The notes: generated by a model not told the origin, from the letters alone. Shown: positions 1 to 10,202, numbered from the stretch's first letter. The stretch: 64,000 nucleotides of DNA from Rouxiella aceris (GCF_012933545.1 NZ_JAADJU010000010.1:160192-224191); one strand, 5' to 3'. Program-made: numbers and translations.

Positions 1-757
1 CTTTGGCGGCAAAGCGTTGAATATGCTCAACCCAGAAGAAATAGTGCCAAAAGTCCGGTTCACGCTGGGCAATGGCCAGGACCCAGGGCAGACTCAGCAA
101 AAAGGCGCTGACAATGGCCAACGGCCCCCAGCAGAGTAAGGTTTTAAAGCGTTTTTCACGCCAGACAATCGGCAGCACTGAAATCACCGGCACGGCCAGC
201 GCCAGAAACCCCTTGGTCATAAACCCCATACCGCAAGCCAATCCCAGTACTAACCAGCTCAGGGCCTTCTGCTTTGTGCCGCTTACGCGCAGGCAAAAAT
301 AGCTGCTGACCATCGCTGCGGTCATCCACAGCGTGATCATCGGATCCAGTACGCTGTAAGTACCGATGCTAAACACCAATACGCAGGAAAGATAAATCAG
401 CGTCGCGATATAGGCTTTTTGCCGATTGTGCCACATCAGGTTGGCCAGCCAGAACACCAGCAAGGCGCTAATGGCGGAGCAGAATACTGAACCGAAGCGC
501 ACAGCAAAATTAGAATCACCAAAAATCATCTGACTGATATTGTTGATCCAATACCCCGCTATCGGCTTTTCGAAATAGCGCAGCCCCAGGAAATGAGGCA
601 CCACCCAGTCGCCACGTTGCAGCATTTCACGACTGATTTCGGCATAGCGTGTTTCATCCGGTTGCCATAAAGAACGTAAATCAAGAGGCAGCAAATAAAG
701 TACGGTAAAAAACAACAACAACATAAAACCATAAGCACGTTTAATACTGTTCGACAT
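1..757 (-). CDS. arnT: ArnT, undecaprenyl phosphate-alpha-L-Ara4N transferase (partial)
   Basis: N-terminal part of the inner-membrane glycosyltransferase that moves 4-amino-4-deoxy-L-arabinose from undecaprenyl phosphate to lipid A, lowering its charge and giving polymyxin resistance. Translation from the ATG at 757 begins [16 protein letters not shown], with a first membrane helix, followed by the [16 protein letters not shown] motif that carries the acidic catalytic loop of this GT83 family. About 252 residues are present; the remaining roughly 300 lie beyond the left edge. It is the last visible gene of arnBCADT, separated from arnD only by about 0 bases. Identity is clear from the motif and the context. 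Confidence 0.95.
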   Translation of the reverse strand, partial: MSNSIKRAYGFMLLLFFTVLYLLPLDLRSLWQPDETRYAEISREMLQRGDWVVPHFLGLRYFEKPIAGYWINNISQMIFGDSNFAVRFGSVFCSAISALLVFWLANLMWHNRQKAYIATLIYLSCVLVFSIGTYSVLDPMITLWMTAAMVSSYFCLRVSGTKQKALSWLVLGLACGMGFMTKGFLALAVPVISVLPIVWREKRFKTLLCWGPLAIVSAFLLSLPWVLAIAQREPDFWHYFFWVEHIQRFAAK

Positions 758-1657
758 TCAATTCAACCCTTTTTGCTGGCAGCCCAACCACCCTTCCCTT
801 CCCGGGAATTCCGAACGTACAACTCGCCCTACCGGCAAGGATTGGGTATCCGCAGGCAATAAACTACCCAGTGGACAAAACTCAATTCCCTGCTCTCTGG
901 CGCGCGAGAGTAACTCATCAAACATAGCGGCGAGCGACATACCTTCAACCTCGGCATGAATGGTGTAAACCGGCACCCCTTCATCGCGCGCTATGGCATC
1001 TAAAATAAAATCGTTAAAGCCCTGGCTATCCACCTTGCTGCCAATCACCTCATCATAGGTGGGCAATGTCACCGGGATCTGTACCGTACCCGGTTCACCG
1101 TTGGCTAACAGTGGACGAAAAGGCGAGGTACCGCGGCAATCGCTGTTATAGCGAAAGCCAAATTTTTCTTTGACATCAATGACACGCTGATCGGCGCGCC
1201 ATCCGGCCACAGCGGAGCAATCCACCGGGCGAGCAATACTGTTCTCCAGAGCCACCAGTCCTTTACGGACCTGCTGCTCAAGTTGTGCTGGCGTCCATTT
1301 TTCGACTTTCGCCTGCCATCCCTGATGATCCCAGGCGTGCAGCCCCACTTCATGACCCTGGTCGGCAGTCTGTTTCATTAAAGGCGCAAAACCTTTGGCA
1401 ATAAGTTTGCCTGGCCAGGCGGTACCCGCTACCAAAATATCCAGTCCATACAACGAGGCGGCATTGGATCGCAGCATCTTCCATAGAAAGCGGGGACGTA
1501 AAAGGCGCCATAAATGGCGCCCCATATTGTCTGGCCCGACACTGAAAAAGAAACTGCCTTTGATTTGATGCTTATCCAGGAGCCTTAGTAATTCAGGGAC
1601 ACCCTTGCGGGTGCCACTCCAGGTATCAACATCAATCCGCAGACCTACTTTTTTCAT
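758..1657 (-). CDS. arnD: ArnD, 4-deoxy-4-formamido-L-arabinose-phosphoundecaprenol deformylase
   Basis: Removes the formyl group from undecaprenyl-linked formamido-arabinose on the cytoplasmic face of the inner membrane, before ArnT transfer. The protein is about 299 residues, as usual for ArnD. It is a NodB-type polysaccharide deacetylase: RIDVDTW near the start carries the metal-binding aspartates, and [10 protein letters not shown] carries the metal-binding histidines. The frame stays open upstream into arnA, but homologues start at [11 protein letters not shown], so the ATG at 1657 is used. An in-frame TTG at 1666 lies 7 bases after AAAGGGG and could be the true start, adding three residues. 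It lies downstream of arnA in the operon. Confidence 0.95.
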   Translation of the reverse strand: MKKVGLRIDVDTWSGTRKGVPELLRLLDKHQIKGSFFFSVGPDNMGRHLWRLLRPRFLWKMLRSNAASLYGLDILVAGTAWPGKLIAKGFAPLMKQTADQGHEVGLHAWDHQGWQAKVEKWTPAQLEQQVRKGLVALENSIARPVDCSAVAGWRADQRVIDVKEKFGFRYNSDCRGTSPFRPLLANGEPGTVQIPVTLPTYDEVIGSKVDSQGFNDFILDAIARDEGVPVYTIHAEVEGMSLAAMFDELLSRAREQGIEFCPLGSLLPADTQSLPVGRVVRSEFPGREGWLGCQQKGLN

Positions 1658-1670
1658 TTCGGTCAAGGTG

Positions 1671-3653
1671 TTACCCCTTTTCGGCAGGTGATTCAACTGA
1701 ACGCAAGAAGAAGTCCAGTGTGGCATCAACCGTTTTATCCATGCTGACTTCAGGCTGCCAGTTCAGCAAACGACGGGCATTTTTAATGCTTGGCGTACGG
1801 TGTTCAACGTCCTGATAGCCTTTACCGTAGTAGCTGCTGCTTTCGACCATTTTAAAGCCGGCAAATGGAGGGAACTGATCGCGCAGCGGATGGGCTTCAA
1901 AGCTCTTGAGCAACATTTCAGCGAGTTCACGAATACTGGCTTCGTTAGTCGGGTTACCAATGTTGATGATTTGACCGTCACACATATTGTTGCGGTTTTC
2001 AATCACGCGGAACAGGGCTTCGATACCGTCGTTGATATCGGTAAAGCAGCGTTTTTGCTCGCCACCGTCAACCAGCTTGATAGGCGAACCCTCAACCAGA
2101 TTGAGGATCAACTGGGTAATGGCACGTGAACTGCCGATACGGGCAGCATCAAGGTTATCCAGACGCGGACCCATCCAGTTGAATGGACGGAACAGCGTAA
2201 AGCGCAGACCTTCTTTCACGCCGTAAGCCCAGATCACACGGTCAAGCAACTGTTTGGAGACTGAGTAAATCCAGCGCTGTTTGTTGATTGGACCCACGAT
2301 CAGGCGTGAGTTATCTTCATCAAACTCTTTGTCGTCGCACATACCGTAGACTTCAGAGGTTGATGGGAAAATGATGCGTTTTTTGTATTTAACGCAGTCG
2401 CGAACAATTTTCAGGTTTTCTTCAAAATCCAGCTCGAAGACGCGCAGTGGATTGCGGGTATATTCGATTGGGGTCGCAATGGCAACCAGCGGCAACACAA
2501 CGTCGCATTTTTTAATGTGATATTCGATCCATTCGGAATGAATGCTGATATCACCTTCAACGAAGTGGAAATTCGGGTTATCCATAAAGCGGCTGATGGC
2601 ATCGGAACTGATATCCAGACCGAAGATTTCATAGTTGCCATCACGCAGCAGGCGTTCACTGAGGTGGTTACCGATAAAACCGTTCACCCCTAAAATCAAC
2701 ACGCGAGTACGGCGTTTCATCACCGCCGTTGGGCGCGGAGACAGTCTTACGTTAGGCATAATGCCCATTTCAAGGGCCAAACGGCTACCCTGAACGTAAA
2801 GACCAGACTCAGTCTGCCCGGCGACAATTTCCAGCGCACCTTCACCACAGGCAATCACCAGCGGCTCGTTGGACAATACGGTACCAGGCTGTTTATCGTG
2901 AGCCTGCTCGAGGACACGAGCACGCCAGATAGTCAGTTTACGCTCGCCGAGGTAACTGAATGCACCCGGGTAAGGTTCGGTAACGGCACGAATAAGATTG
3001 TTGATCTGGCTGGCAGATTTATGCCAATGAATTTCACCGTCAGCGGCGGTACGACGACCAAAATAGCTGGCCTGTGACTCATCTTGCGGTGTCAGCGTCA
3101 TCTCGCCTGCCAACATGCCCGGCAGCAGTTTCTTCAGCAGGGACTCTGCTGCGTCACGCATTTTGCCATGCAGGGTAAATGCCGTGTCTTGTGGGTCAAT
3201 AGCCACAGCTTGCTGACCAACGATATCACCGGCATCCGGACGTTTAACCATTTTATGCAGGGTGACGCCTGTTTCGGTTTCGCCATTGAGCACGGCCCAG
3301 TTGATTGGCGCGCGTCCGCGATAGCGTGGCAGCAGAGAACCATGCAAGTTGAAACCGCCCAACGGAGCTAATGACAGCACTTCTTCGCTGAGCATATTGC
3401 GGTAATAAAATGAGAAAATAACATCTGGCTGCAACTCGCGGATGCGGTTAACCCATAACGGATGGTTAACGTCTTCCGGTGCATAGACTGGCAGATCCAG
3501 GTCAGCACCTGTACGGGCGACCGAAGCAAAGAAGTTGTTTTCATCTGGGGAGTCAGTATGAGTGAATACTGCCTGCACATCATAACCCGCTTCAACCAGG
3601 GCTTTTAAACCCGCGCAACCAATATCATGGTAGGCAAATACTATCGCTTTCAT
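1671..3653 (-). CDS. arnA: ArnA, bifunctional UDP-Ara4N formyltransferase / UDP-glucuronate decarboxylase
   Basis: Two-domain cytoplasmic enzyme of 660 residues, the standard length. Residues 1-300 are the formyltransferase domain with N102, H104 (FNLHGSLLP) and D140 (KRPDAGD), the known catalytic set. Residues about 315-660 are the SDR-type dehydrogenase/decarboxylase with the nucleotide-binding [10 protein letters not shown] loop and a YSVSK Tyr-x3-Lys pair. It oxidatively decarboxylates UDP-glucuronate to the 4-keto-pentose and N-formylates UDP-L-Ara4N made by ArnB. Its ATG overlaps the stop of arnC as TAATG, so translation is probably coupled. Confidence 0.97.
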   Translation of the reverse strand: MKAIVFAYHDIGCAGLKALVEAGYDVQAVFTHTDSPDENNFFASVARTGADLDLPVYAPEDVNHPLWVNRIRELQPDVIFSFYYRNMLSEEVLSLAPLGGFNLHGSLLPRYRGRAPINWAVLNGETETGVTLHKMVKRPDAGDIVGQQAVAIDPQDTAFTLHGKMRDAAESLLKKLLPGMLAGEMTLTPQDESQASYFGRRTAADGEIHWHKSASQINNLIRAVTEPYPGAFSYLGERKLTIWRARVLEQAHDKQPGTVLSNEPLVIACGEGALEIVAGQTESGLYVQGSRLALEMGIMPNVRLSPRPTAVMKRRTRVLILGVNGFIGNHLSERLLRDGNYEIFGLDISSDAISRFMDNPNFHFVEGDISIHSEWIEYHIKKCDVVLPLVAIATPIEYTRNPLRVFELDFEENLKIVRDCVKYKKRIIFPSTSEVYGMCDDKEFDEDNSRLIVGPINKQRWIYSVSKQLLDRVIWAYGVKEGLRFTLFRPFNWMGPRLDNLDAARIGSSRAITQLILNLVEGSPIKLVDGGEQKRCFTDINDGIEALFRVIENRNNMCDGQIINIGNPTNEASIRELAEMLLKSFEAHPLRDQFPPFAGFKMVESSSYYGKGYQDVEHRTPSIKNARRLLNWQPEVSMDKTVDATLDFFLRSVESPAEKG

Positions 3654-4639
3654 TATTTATTTTCCTGATCTGTATCGACATCGACGGAACCTGTCCCGAT
3701 GACTTTCTGAACAAAATAGCGGGGACGTGCACGAACGTCGTTATAAATGCGACCGATGTATTCTCCCAACAGCCCCATTCCAACAAATTGCGCACCGATA
3801 AACATAAACAGCAGCGCGAACAGCGTGAAAACGCCGTCTGCCGCCCATACCGGGCCAAAGATCACACGCATAAGAATCAAGGCCAATGCAAGAACAAACC
3901 CGCATAAGGCCACTATGCTACCCACGACGCTCAGCAATCTTAACGGCGTGGTCGTCAGACAAGTGATCAAGTCATACATCAGATTGATCAGCTTCATCAG
4001 ACTGTATTTGGAGTCACCAAACTCGCGCTCTGCATGCTGCACCGGGATTTCAACGGTTTTGCGGGCAAAGGTGTTGGCGAGGATGGGAATAAACGTGCTT
4101 CGCTCATGGCAATGGAGCATCGCTTCGATAATATGGCGGCGATAGGCACGCAGCATGCAGCCATAGTCCCCCATGGATTTACCGGTGGCCCGCTGGATCA
4201 TCATATTGATCATCTTGGAAGCACTTTTACGGAACCAGGAGTCACGGCGGTTAGCACGCACGGTACCGACGACGTCATAACCCTCTTCTGCCTTGAGCAC
4301 CAGCCGCGGGATCTCTTCCGGTGGGTTTTGCAAATCGGCATCAAGGGTGATCACCAGATCGCCGCTCGCATGATTAAACCCGGCCATAATAGCCGAATGT
4401 TGTCCATAGTTGCGGTTGAGCAATACGGCGATCACACAGTTTTCCGGCACTTCAGCCGCTTCGGTCAGCAGTTCAATCGAACGATCGCTGCTGCCGTCAT
4501 CAACCAAAATAATCTCGTAAGACTGGGTTAACAGGCGACAAGAGGCAATAGTGCGCGACAGCAAGGCGGGCAGGCTCTGTTCCTCATTGTAGACGGGTAT
4601 GACCACGGAAACTTTCTTAATTACTTCAAACTGAGCCAC
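3653..4639 (-). CDS. arnC: ArnC, undecaprenyl-phosphate 4-deoxy-4-formamido-L-arabinose transferase
   Basis: GT2-family glycosyltransferase of 328 residues that loads formamido-arabinose onto undecaprenyl phosphate at the inner membrane. The N-terminus has the GT2 fold entry [11 protein letters not shown] and the DXD-like metal/nucleotide site [13 protein letters not shown]. Two membrane helices lie near the C-terminus (about 235-262 and 270-300). It sits between arnB, two bases upstream, and arnA, one-base overlap, as in other arn operons. Confidence 0.96.
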   Translation of the reverse strand: MAQFEVIKKVSVVIPVYNEEQSLPALLSRTIASCRLLTQSYEIILVDDGSSDRSIELLTEAAEVPENCVIAVLLNRNYGQHSAIMAGFNHASGDLVITLDADLQNPPEEIPRLVLKAEEGYDVVGTVRANRRDSWFRKSASKMINMMIQRATGKSMGDYGCMLRAYRRHIIEAMLHCHERSTFIPILANTFARKTVEIPVQHAEREFGDSKYSLMKLINLMYDLITCLTTTPLRLLSVVGSIVALCGFVLALALILMRVIFGPVWAADGVFTLFALLFMFIGAQFVGMGLLGEYIGRIYNDVRARPRYFVQKVIGTGSVDVDTDQENK

Positions 4640-4641
4640 TG

Positions 4642-5781
4642 CTACATCTCCACCAGGGATTTAAGAGCGTCAACAACCCGGTCAACATCACTATCTTGCA
4701 TATCAGGGAACAGAGGCAGACTGCACATCCTGGCCGTATTCCATTCACTGTTAGGTAATTTTAAATCGGGGTAACGCTCACGATAATATTTTTGCGTATG
4801 GGCCGCGCGGAAATGTAATCCGGTACCAATGCCACGCTCTTTCAGGCGTTCCATCAATGTGTCTCGACTGATGTCACAGCGTGTTTCATCAACGCGAATT
4901 ATCATCAAGTGCCAGCTATGCAGGTGCGGATAAGTCGGCACATGGACTGGCAGGAAAGGTGTCCCTTGCAATTTCTCGAGATAAAGCTGCGCCAGGTGCG
5001 CCCGTCTTGCGTTCATTTCAGGTAAACGCTTCAGTTGAACGACGGCAATGGCGGCATGAATATCCGACAGGTTGTATTTAAACCCGGGTTCAATCACCTC
5101 GGCTTGCGGACGGCGACCCTGTACCTGACGGTCAAAGGCATCAACGGCCAGGCCATGGAATTTCAATGCCCGCACGCGCGCGGCCAACTCATCGTCATCG
5201 GTGGCGATCAATCCGCCTTCGGCACAAGTCATATTCTTGATGGCATGGAAAGAGAAGATCGCCGTGCCCTTGGCACCAATCCAGCGACCACGGTACTGGG
5301 TACCGGAAGCATGGGCGGCATCTTCAATCAGCGCAATGTTATGTTCTTGCGCCAATGCATACAGCGGATCGAGATCCAGCGCGGCACCGGCGTAGTGAAC
5401 AGGAATAATGGCTTTGGTTTTTGGAGTAATGGCGGCAGCAACGTCTTCGGGACGAACCATCAGGGTATCAGGATCTACATCAATCATTACCGGTTCTGCA
5501 CCCAGCAGAGTAATCATGTTCAGGGTGGAAACCCAGGTTTGTGACGGGGTGATCACTTCATCGCCAGGCCCGATCCCCAGGGCTATCAGGGTAACATGCA
5601 TCCCTCCGGTTGCTGAGCTGACGGCTATGGCGTGTTTACAACCAAATGCAGCGGAGAAATCTTCTTCCAACTGATTGGTTTGTGGACCTGTGGTGATCCA
5701 GCCAGAACGTAATACCTGCTCAACTGCTTTGATTTCTTCATCACCCATTGATGGACGAGAAAAAGGTAAAAAATTTTCCAT
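4642..5781 (-). CDS. arnB: ArnB, UDP-4-amino-4-deoxy-L-arabinose:2-oxoglutarate aminotransferase
   Basis: PLP-dependent aminotransferase of the DegT/DnrJ/EryC1 family that makes UDP-L-Ara4N from the ArnA ketopentose product, using glutamate as donor. The start at 5781 gives 379 residues, matching the family length; the open frame continues 15 codons further upstream but homologues begin [13 protein letters not shown]. The PLP lysine lies in [15 protein letters not shown], and [10 protein letters not shown] forms the phosphate pocket. First gene of the operon; a GGA lies upstream of the ATG and the promoter with PmrA- and PhoP-like sites follows at 5834-5921. Confidence 0.96.
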   Translation of the reverse strand: MENFLPFSRPSMGDEEIKAVEQVLRSGWITTGPQTNQLEEDFSAAFGCKHAIAVSSATGGMHVTLIALGIGPGDEVITPSQTWVSTLNMITLLGAEPVMIDVDPDTLMVRPEDVAAAITPKTKAIIPVHYAGAALDLDPLYALAQEHNIALIEDAAHASGTQYRGRWIGAKGTAIFSFHAIKNMTCAEGGLIATDDDELAARVRALKFHGLAVDAFDRQVQGRRPQAEVIEPGFKYNLSDIHAAIAVVQLKRLPEMNARRAHLAQLYLEKLQGTPFLPVHVPTYPHLHSWHLMIIRVDETRCDISRDTLMERLKERGIGTGLHFRAAHTQKYYRERYPDLKLPNSEWNTARMCSLPLFPDMQDSDVDRVVDALKSLVEM

Positions 5782-5833
5782 GTAGCAAATCCTGTCATTT
5801 AACGACGGCAATGAAGCGGTAATCATCGCAGAC

Positions 5834-5865
5834 TGTATAGACTGTTTATTTAACAGAGAGTAAAC
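5834..5865 (-). promoter_or_regulatory. PhoP-box promoter candidate of arnB
   Basis: Read on the minus strand, GTTTA (5865-5861) and GTTAA (5854-5850) are direct repeats phased by 11 bases, as in PhoP boxes, with one mismatch in the second copy. TATACA (5839-5834) follows after 10 bases, the usual place for a -10 in PhoP-activated promoters that lack a good -35. The implied transcript start is about 45 bases before the arnB ATG. This is pattern-based only. Confidence 0.5.
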
Positions 5866-5899
5866 GCTCTAAGAATAATAATAGTTAAAGTATTGTCGT

Positions 5900-5921
5900 T
5901 TAATCTTAATTTAACATTAAG
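5900..5921. promoter_or_regulatory. PmrA (BasR)-like binding repeats upstream of arnB
   Basis: Four TTAA cores begin at 5900, 5906, 5911 and 5917, forming two interleaved pairs each spaced by 11 bases. PmrA recognises YTTAAK-N5-YTTAAK, so CTTAAT-TTAAC-ATTAAG at 5905-5921 is a near match. It lies about 35 bases upstream of the PhoP-like box. Direct control of the arn operon by both regulators is known in Yersinia. Confidence 0.45.
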
Positions 5922-6147
5922 GATATTCAAGTCGCTACGGCAGTTTTTTTTTAAGAAAACACAATAGTGAACTTGTTGATTTAAATCATTTTAAAAATGG
6001 AAAATACTCCTTTTTGCTGTCTGGCAAGTCGCTTGTTCGCTTTATTTCAGATTACAGACACGCAGATTGGTTATTTTATAAACCAATATAAAGCCATTAA
6101 CCTGTAAAAAAGAATAGTCTGCAAACTATTTTTCAACCTTCTGGCGA

Positions 6148-6897
6148 CTAATCAGTCATAAGCCAGGATTTTCCCGCAAGATTATGTAACTGAAAAGAAA
6201 CGCCGTAAAGAAAAGATAAACATTCTGGCTGTAATACTGCTGCGGTTTCTCCTGCCGCCACAACCTCGCCAGCAGACATCAACCATACGTTATCGGCCTG
6301 ATGCAACGTGTGATTAAGATCGTGATCGCTGATGATAGCCATTCCGCCGGCACGACAAAACATGGCAATCAGTCCATCAACGGCTTGTTGATGAGCAATA
6401 TCCAGGCTATTTGCCGGTTCATCGAGTAATAGCAGACAACCCAGGGGATTGAGATCGGGCCAGACCTGCAATAATGTCGCAACCAGTCGGACGCGTTGCC
6501 ACTCACCACCGGAGAGTTGTGTCACCGGCTTGGCAAGCTTATCCGACAAATGCAATTGGTCGCACAGCATCGATAAGGTTTGGTTCAGACATTGAGGTGT
6601 CGCAGCCTGCGGCTGGTGCAACGATAAATATTGAAATACCGGCATCACCGACAGCGGCAGCGACTGCTGGCATAAATAACTGCGATAACGGGAAAGCTGC
6701 AGCCCCGATAGATGCGCAATTGATTGCCCCTGGAGGATCACCTCGCCCGTGCCGGGTAGCATTCCGGCAATGCTTGCCAGCAGACTGCTTTTCCCTGCAC
6801 CGTTTGGCCCAATAATGTGTACCCGAGCACCGGGATAAACCTGAGCACTAAAGGGGGAAAAACGTGAAGCCACTGCCAACTGCTTTAATTGCAACAT
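6148..6897 (-). CDS. btuD: BtuD, vitamin B12 ABC transporter ATP-binding protein
   Basis: ATPase of the BtuCD-F cobalamin importer. From the ATG at 6897 it has 249 residues, the same as the Escherichia protein; a longer frame to 6933 is rejected because its extra start lies inside a hairpin. Walker A GPNGAGKSS, signature LSGGEWQRVRL, Walker B LLLLDEP and the switch histidine in ISDHDLNHTL are all intact. Last gene of btuC-btuE-btuD. Confidence 0.93.
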   Translation of the reverse strand: MLQLKQLAVASRFSPFSAQVYPGARVHIIGPNGAGKSSLLASIAGMLPGTGEVILQGQSIAHLSGLQLSRYRSYLCQQSLPLSVMPVFQYLSLHQPQAATPQCLNQTLSMLCDQLHLSDKLAKPVTQLSGGEWQRVRLVATLLQVWPDLNPLGCLLLLDEPANSLDIAHQQAVDGLIAMFCRAGGMAIISDHDLNHTLHQADNVWLMSAGEVVAAGETAAVLQPECLSFLYGVSFQLHNLAGKSWLMTD

Positions 6898-6931
6898 ACA
6901 CGCATCGCTGTCTGGTAAAAGCCAATAAATC

Positions 6932-6958
6932 ACAGGGCGACGCTGAGGGTCGCCCTGT
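6932..6958. terminator. Strong hairpin between btuE and btuD
   Basis: A perfect 10-bp stem (ACAGGGCGAC / GTCGCCCTGT) with a 7-base loop lies in the btuE-btuD gap. On the minus strand it is followed by GATTTATTGG, so the U-tract is poor. It may attenuate transcription or set mRNA stability between the two genes instead of ending it fully. Confidence 0.4.
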
Positions 6959-6980
6959 CGGTTGGACTATCTAGGCACAA

Positions 6981-7532
6981 TTATTTGGCCACTGCCTGAC
7001 CGATCGCCGCCACCAAAATCGGATCTTCCGGCGTCATATCCGGCGCAAAACGTGCCAGCACCTGGCCATTACGACCAACCAGGAATTTTTCAAAATTCCA
7101 CAAAATATTTTCCGGGCGCAGCGGCTCACGGCCTTTACTGGCCAGACGCTGGTAAAACTCGCTGCCCTCGGGTTTGATGGCCTGAGGTTTGGCGGCGATC
7201 AACGCTTTGTAGAGTGGATGGCGTCCGTCACCATTGACCTCGATTTTACTGAACATCGGGAAGCTGACACCAAACTGCGTAGTACAGAATGCCTGGATTT
7301 CCTCTTCGCTGCCCGGCTCCTGGGCACCAAATTCATTGCAGGGAAATCCCAGCACCTCAAAACCCTGGGCATGCCAGGTTTGGTACAGGCTTTCCAGTCC
7401 CTGATATTGCTTGGTCAAACCACATTGCGAGGCAACATTCACCACCAGCAATACCTCATTTGCATAGGCCCCCAGTGTGGTGGACTTGCCATCAATAGTG
7501 GTCAATGGTGTTGCATAAATCGCGTTACTCAT
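6981..7532 (-). CDS. btuE: BtuE, glutathione/thioredoxin peroxidase family protein
   Basis: Non-selenium glutathione-peroxidase-fold enzyme; the Escherichia homologue reduces peroxides and is not needed for B12 transport in spite of its name. The peroxidatic Cys is in NVASQCGLT, the conserved Gln is probably in GFPCNEFGAQEPG, and WNFEKFLV carries the conserved Trp-Asn. The second ATG (7532) is chosen because AGGA lies 7 bases before it and it gives 183 residues as in Escherichia; the first ATG at 7538 sits almost on that Shine-Dalgarno. It lies between btuC and btuD. Confidence 0.93.
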   Translation of the reverse strand: MSNAIYATPLTTIDGKSTTLGAYANEVLLVVNVASQCGLTKQYQGLESLYQTWHAQGFEVLGFPCNEFGAQEPGSEEEIQAFCTTQFGVSFPMFSKIEVNGDGRHPLYKALIAAKPQAIKPEGSEFYQRLASKGREPLRPENILWNFEKFLVGRNGQVLARFAPDMTPEDPILVAAIGQAVAK

Positions 7533-7601
7533 AGTCATGTCCTATTGTTGTGGATCAGGTAAATGCTGAGATAATCTTTAACAGAATAAGGCCATCATCA
7601 C

Positions 7602-8609
7602 TTAGTCAGACCGTTCTGCTCTCGCCAACAGCCAAATAAATAACGGAGCGCCAAGCACTGCCGTTACCACGCCTATCGGCAATTCAGCAGCGTAGAGCGC
7701 AATACGTGCCACTACGTCAGCCAGTAACAACACCGTGCTACCAGCCAGGGCACAGGCCGGAAGTAATCGCCGCTGATCGGTGATACCACAAAGGCGCAAG
7801 AGATGGGGAATAACCAGGCCGATAAAGCCTATCACACCGGCCAGCGCAACGCTGATACCCACCACCCAGCCCATGGCCAGCACCAGCAAATTGCGCCAGA
7901 TGCGGATTGACAGACCGAGCTGCTGCGCCTGGTGTACCCCCAGCGCCAATAAATTGATGGTTCGCCCCTGGGCACAAAGCCAGAGTAACACCGGTAGCAT
8001 CAACACCCCCATCCAGGACTGTCGCCAGTCAATACCACCAAAGCCGCCCATCATCCAATACATTAACTGGCGCAGATCGAGGCTTGAACTGAAATAGACC
8101 GCCCAGGTCATAATCGCGCTGCAGATTATGCCAATCGCCACTCCCACCAACAGCAGGCGCGAATGGGTAAACAGCCGTTTTCGTGAAAAATAGAGCAAAA
8201 AGAAGGTCACTACCAGCGCACCGAGTACGGCACTCAGGCTCATTAATGCTGGCGAAAGCAGCCCTTTACCCAGCATAACGCAAATTACCAGAGCCACACC
8301 GGCTCCACTTGCCACGCCCAGCAGCCCGGGTTCAGCCAGAGTGTTTTCAAATAATGACTGCATCACGGCCCCGGAGACCGCCAGCGCCGCCCCCACCAGC
8401 ATTACGGCCAACGCACGCGGCAAGCGGATTTGCCAGACAAAGAGTTTGTATGTCGGAGAAAACCACTGATTCGGCCATATCCAGCTATCACCGGCACAGA
8501 GACTGAAGATCAACACCAAGAGTAAAGCAGCGGAGAGCCCTTGCAGGCACCGGCGGTCACGATATTTTTGCTGCTGCTCAAGCTGCGTAAAGGTAGGAAA
8601 GGCTGACAT
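7602..8609 (-). CDS. btuC: BtuC, vitamin B12 ABC transporter permease
   Basis: Inner-membrane permease of the FecCD family, with about ten membrane helices, pairing with BtuD to import cobalamin delivered by BtuF. Family stretches such as [23 protein letters not shown] (start of the first conserved block) and [15 protein letters not shown] (the coupling region for the ATPase) are present. The start at 8609 gives 335 residues; AGGA lies 11 bases before it, and homologues do not extend through the upstream open codons. First gene of the btuCED set. No B12-riboswitch-like leader was recognised upstream. Confidence 0.94.
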   Translation of the reverse strand: MSAFPTFTQLEQQQKYRDRRCLQGLSAALLLVLIFSLCAGDSWIWPNQWFSPTYKLFVWQIRLPRALAVMLVGAALAVSGAVMQSLFENTLAEPGLLGVASGAGVALVICVMLGKGLLSPALMSLSAVLGALVVTFFLLYFSRKRLFTHSRLLLVGVAIGIICSAIMTWAVYFSSSLDLRQLMYWMMGGFGGIDWRQSWMGVLMLPVLLWLCAQGRTINLLALGVHQAQQLGLSIRIWRNLLVLAMGWVVGISVALAGVIGFIGLVIPHLLRLCGITDQRRLLPACALAGSTVLLLADVVARIALYAAELPIGVVTAVLGAPLFIWLLARAERSD

Positions 8610-8938
8610 GCTTAATAGCATCCTGTTGCTTATAGCCGTATAAATAACCCGTTCCGGGTCCCGGTGACCGCTTATCCTATCTATTATTGGCAGCATTGCG
8701 CAATTTTCTGCCCCTGGCTTGTGAAGACATCAGGCAGTCTGCGATGTAATCCGCAGGGGATAAGATAAGCAAAGAGTGAGTTTGCACAAATCATGATGAC
8801 CCGGCAAGATGAAAATCTTATCTCACTAAGCCAATGGCTGGCACAGTAACGGCTGGCCAGACCATGGTCTGACTTGCAGGAAATAACCAGGCAACCGTGG
8901 TTGACGTTTGGCATTAAGAAAGGTGGGCTGCGGAAACT
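8610..8938. other. Intergenic stretch upstream of btuC
   Basis: About 330 bases with no supportable gene. An open frame on the minus strand (8684-8914) has no start signal and no recognisable product. I looked for a cobalamin riboswitch core and did not see one. The btuC promoter must lie here or be replaced by read-through. Confidence 0.4.
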
Positions 8939-8967
8939 AAAAAGGCCATAAGTGTAAACTTATGGCC
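8939..8967 (-). terminator. Rho-independent terminator after the DUF2502 gene
   Basis: A 10-bp perfect stem (GGCCATAAGT / ACTTATGGCC) with a 4-base loop is followed on the minus strand by TTTTT. It lies downstream of the DUF2502 gene and should insulate btuC from it. Confidence 0.8.
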
Positions 8968-9049
8968 AGCTATAACCCGCTGCCTCGTAACAGGGTAGCG
9001 CTGAAAATCTGCGTAGAGCTGCTGTGGTTAAAACACAGCGGAGCCGCTT

Positions 9050-9445
9050 TTAGTGATGCTGAGCGTCTGGGGGTAATGGTTCGCCGTGACCTTGATTACC
9101 ATGGCCCTGGTCACCTTTGCCCTGATTGCCGTGAGGATCATGATTGCCATGGTTGGGCTCTCCCCGCGGCTGCCGAGGTGGCTGGTGTTTTGGCGGTGGC
9201 GCAGCTTCCCAACGATTACCATGCCAATATAAGCCATGGCTGTTGCGTTCACCCATATGCTTACCCTGGTGATCGTGCCACCACTGCGGTGGACGCCAGT
9301 CATAGCCATCCCAGTAGTAACCGCGATCATTCTTATCCCCGATATGAATAGATGCACCAGGAAGATCGACATTCAGCGAAACATTCGCCTGCGCGACCAC
9401 GGGCAGGGCCAGAGCACAACACAACATCAGAATATATTTATTCAA
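9050..9445 (-). CDS. DUF2502 family periplasmic protein (YpeC-like), His/Pro/Gly-rich tail
   Basis: Small secreted protein of about 131 residues. A signal peptide (NKYILMLCCALALPVVAQA, cleavage expected after AQA) precedes a short domain with HIGDKNDRGYYWDGYDW, which matches the DUF2502/YpeC pattern of an aromatic, Gly-rich periplasmic protein. The last 50 residues are very rich in His, Gly, Pro and Asn (HGNQGKGDQGHGNQGHG) and could bind metal. A GTG at 9454 is the first in-frame start, but AAGGTGG lies 5 bases before TTG at 9445, so TTG is preferred. It is divergent from the small lipoprotein gene at 9711. No experimental function is known to me. Confidence 0.75.
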   Translation of the reverse strand: MNKYILMLCCALALPVVAQANVSLNVDLPGASIHIGDKNDRGYYWDGYDWRPPQWWHDHQGKHMGERNSHGLYWHGNRWEAAPPPKHQPPRQPRGEPNHGNHDPHGNQGKGDQGHGNQGHGEPLPPDAQHH

Positions 9446-9710
9446 AACGTCCACCTTAATTTTATTATTACTCTTTTTTATAACAGGGGGAGTGACAACT
9501 GACTATGAGAACAGGGATAACTTTCGAATAAATGACGGGGGGCTTACTCTAAAAATACAGATGTGTCCCGATTGAAATAATTCAATAGGATTGTGAGTAA
9601 ATAATATTCAGTTTTCATAACTACGCTAACATCTCTTAACGCTAGTCTGACAACAGAATGTTATTGTTTTATTTATACTCAGACGGTGTAATCAAACGAA
9701 GGAAATAATT
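9446..9710. promoter_or_regulatory. Divergent promoter region of the two small envelope genes
   Basis: AT-rich 265-base gap between the divergent DUF2502 and lipoprotein genes. A TATACT at 9674-9679 is a plausible -10 for the lipoprotein gene, but no good -35 sits at 16-18 bases from it. Nothing coding was seen. Confidence 0.35.
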
Positions 9711-9863
9711 ATGCGTCGTATTTTGGCTTTTCTTACTATTGCTCTGGTTGCCTCTAGTCTGAGTGGCTGTCTGTTCCCTCCATTTTGGGGCCCTGGTGGC
9801 GGCGGTGGTCACGGCGGTGGTGGCGGTGGTGGCGGTTACCACGGTGGCGGACCAGGTCGTTAA
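9711..9863 (+). CDS. Small glycine-rich lipoprotein (50 residues)
   Basis: Unrecognised small gene. ATG at 9711 is preceded by GAAGGAAATAATT, a good Shine-Dalgarno. The product starts MRRILAFLTIALVASSLSGC: a short basic n-region, a hydrophobic core and an LSGC lipobox with Cys20. The 31-residue mature part is LFPPFWGP followed by 15 glycines among few His, Tyr and Pro. Position +2 after the Cys is Leu, which predicts outer-membrane sorting. A UUCG-loop terminator follows at 9984. The coherent lipobox and start signals support a real gene; the function is unknown. Confidence 0.75.
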   Translation: MRRILAFLTIALVASSLSGCLFPPFWGPGGGGGHGGGGGGGGYHGGGPGR

Positions 9864-10202
9864 TCATTTTCAATGGTGACCATTGCTTTATTTTGGGGAA
9901 AATGAGTTCTAATTTTATTTATACCCATCAATAGCACCACTGATTATTTCTCTTAAAATTAATTTATCTTGCTGCTATTTACCAAGGGACTTCGGTCCCT
10001 TTTTATTTGTTTTTTTCCGTATCAGACAAATAAAAACCACTTAACGCATTCGTTTAACCGCGAAATTTAATCTATCAGACTAATCTTGAAAATCCCAACA
10101 CCTTAACACTATCTTTTCACTTTTCGTCTCCTCCCCCTAAATGACATTAACCGACGATCTTCCCCGCTTACCTGACGAGTTAGCACCACAAACCCACCAG
10201 GC
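9864..10202. other. Intergenic stretch between the lipoprotein gene and ihfA
   Basis: No gene is seen. It holds a small hairpin (CAATGG-tga-CCATTG at 9871-9885) and the terminator at 9984. The remaining sequence up to the ihfA terminator is AT-rich and unremarkable; an open frame at 10141-10329 runs through the ihfA terminator and is not credible. Confidence 0.5.
9984..10017 (+). terminator. UUCG-tetraloop terminator
   Basis: AAGGGAC-ttcg-GTCCCTT, a 7-bp stem closed by a UUCG loop, followed by TTTATTTGTTTTTTT. It ends the plus-strand transcript of the small lipoprotein gene. Confidence 0.85.

Noticed and set aside
6898..6933. Longer btuD start at 6933
   Set aside because: The extra ATG lies in a strong hairpin, lacks a Shine-Dalgarno and makes the protein longer than the family.
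8610..8938. Cobalamin riboswitch upstream of btuC
   Set aside because: No B12-box-like conserved core was found on the minus strand; the enterobacterial riboswitch is typically at btuB.
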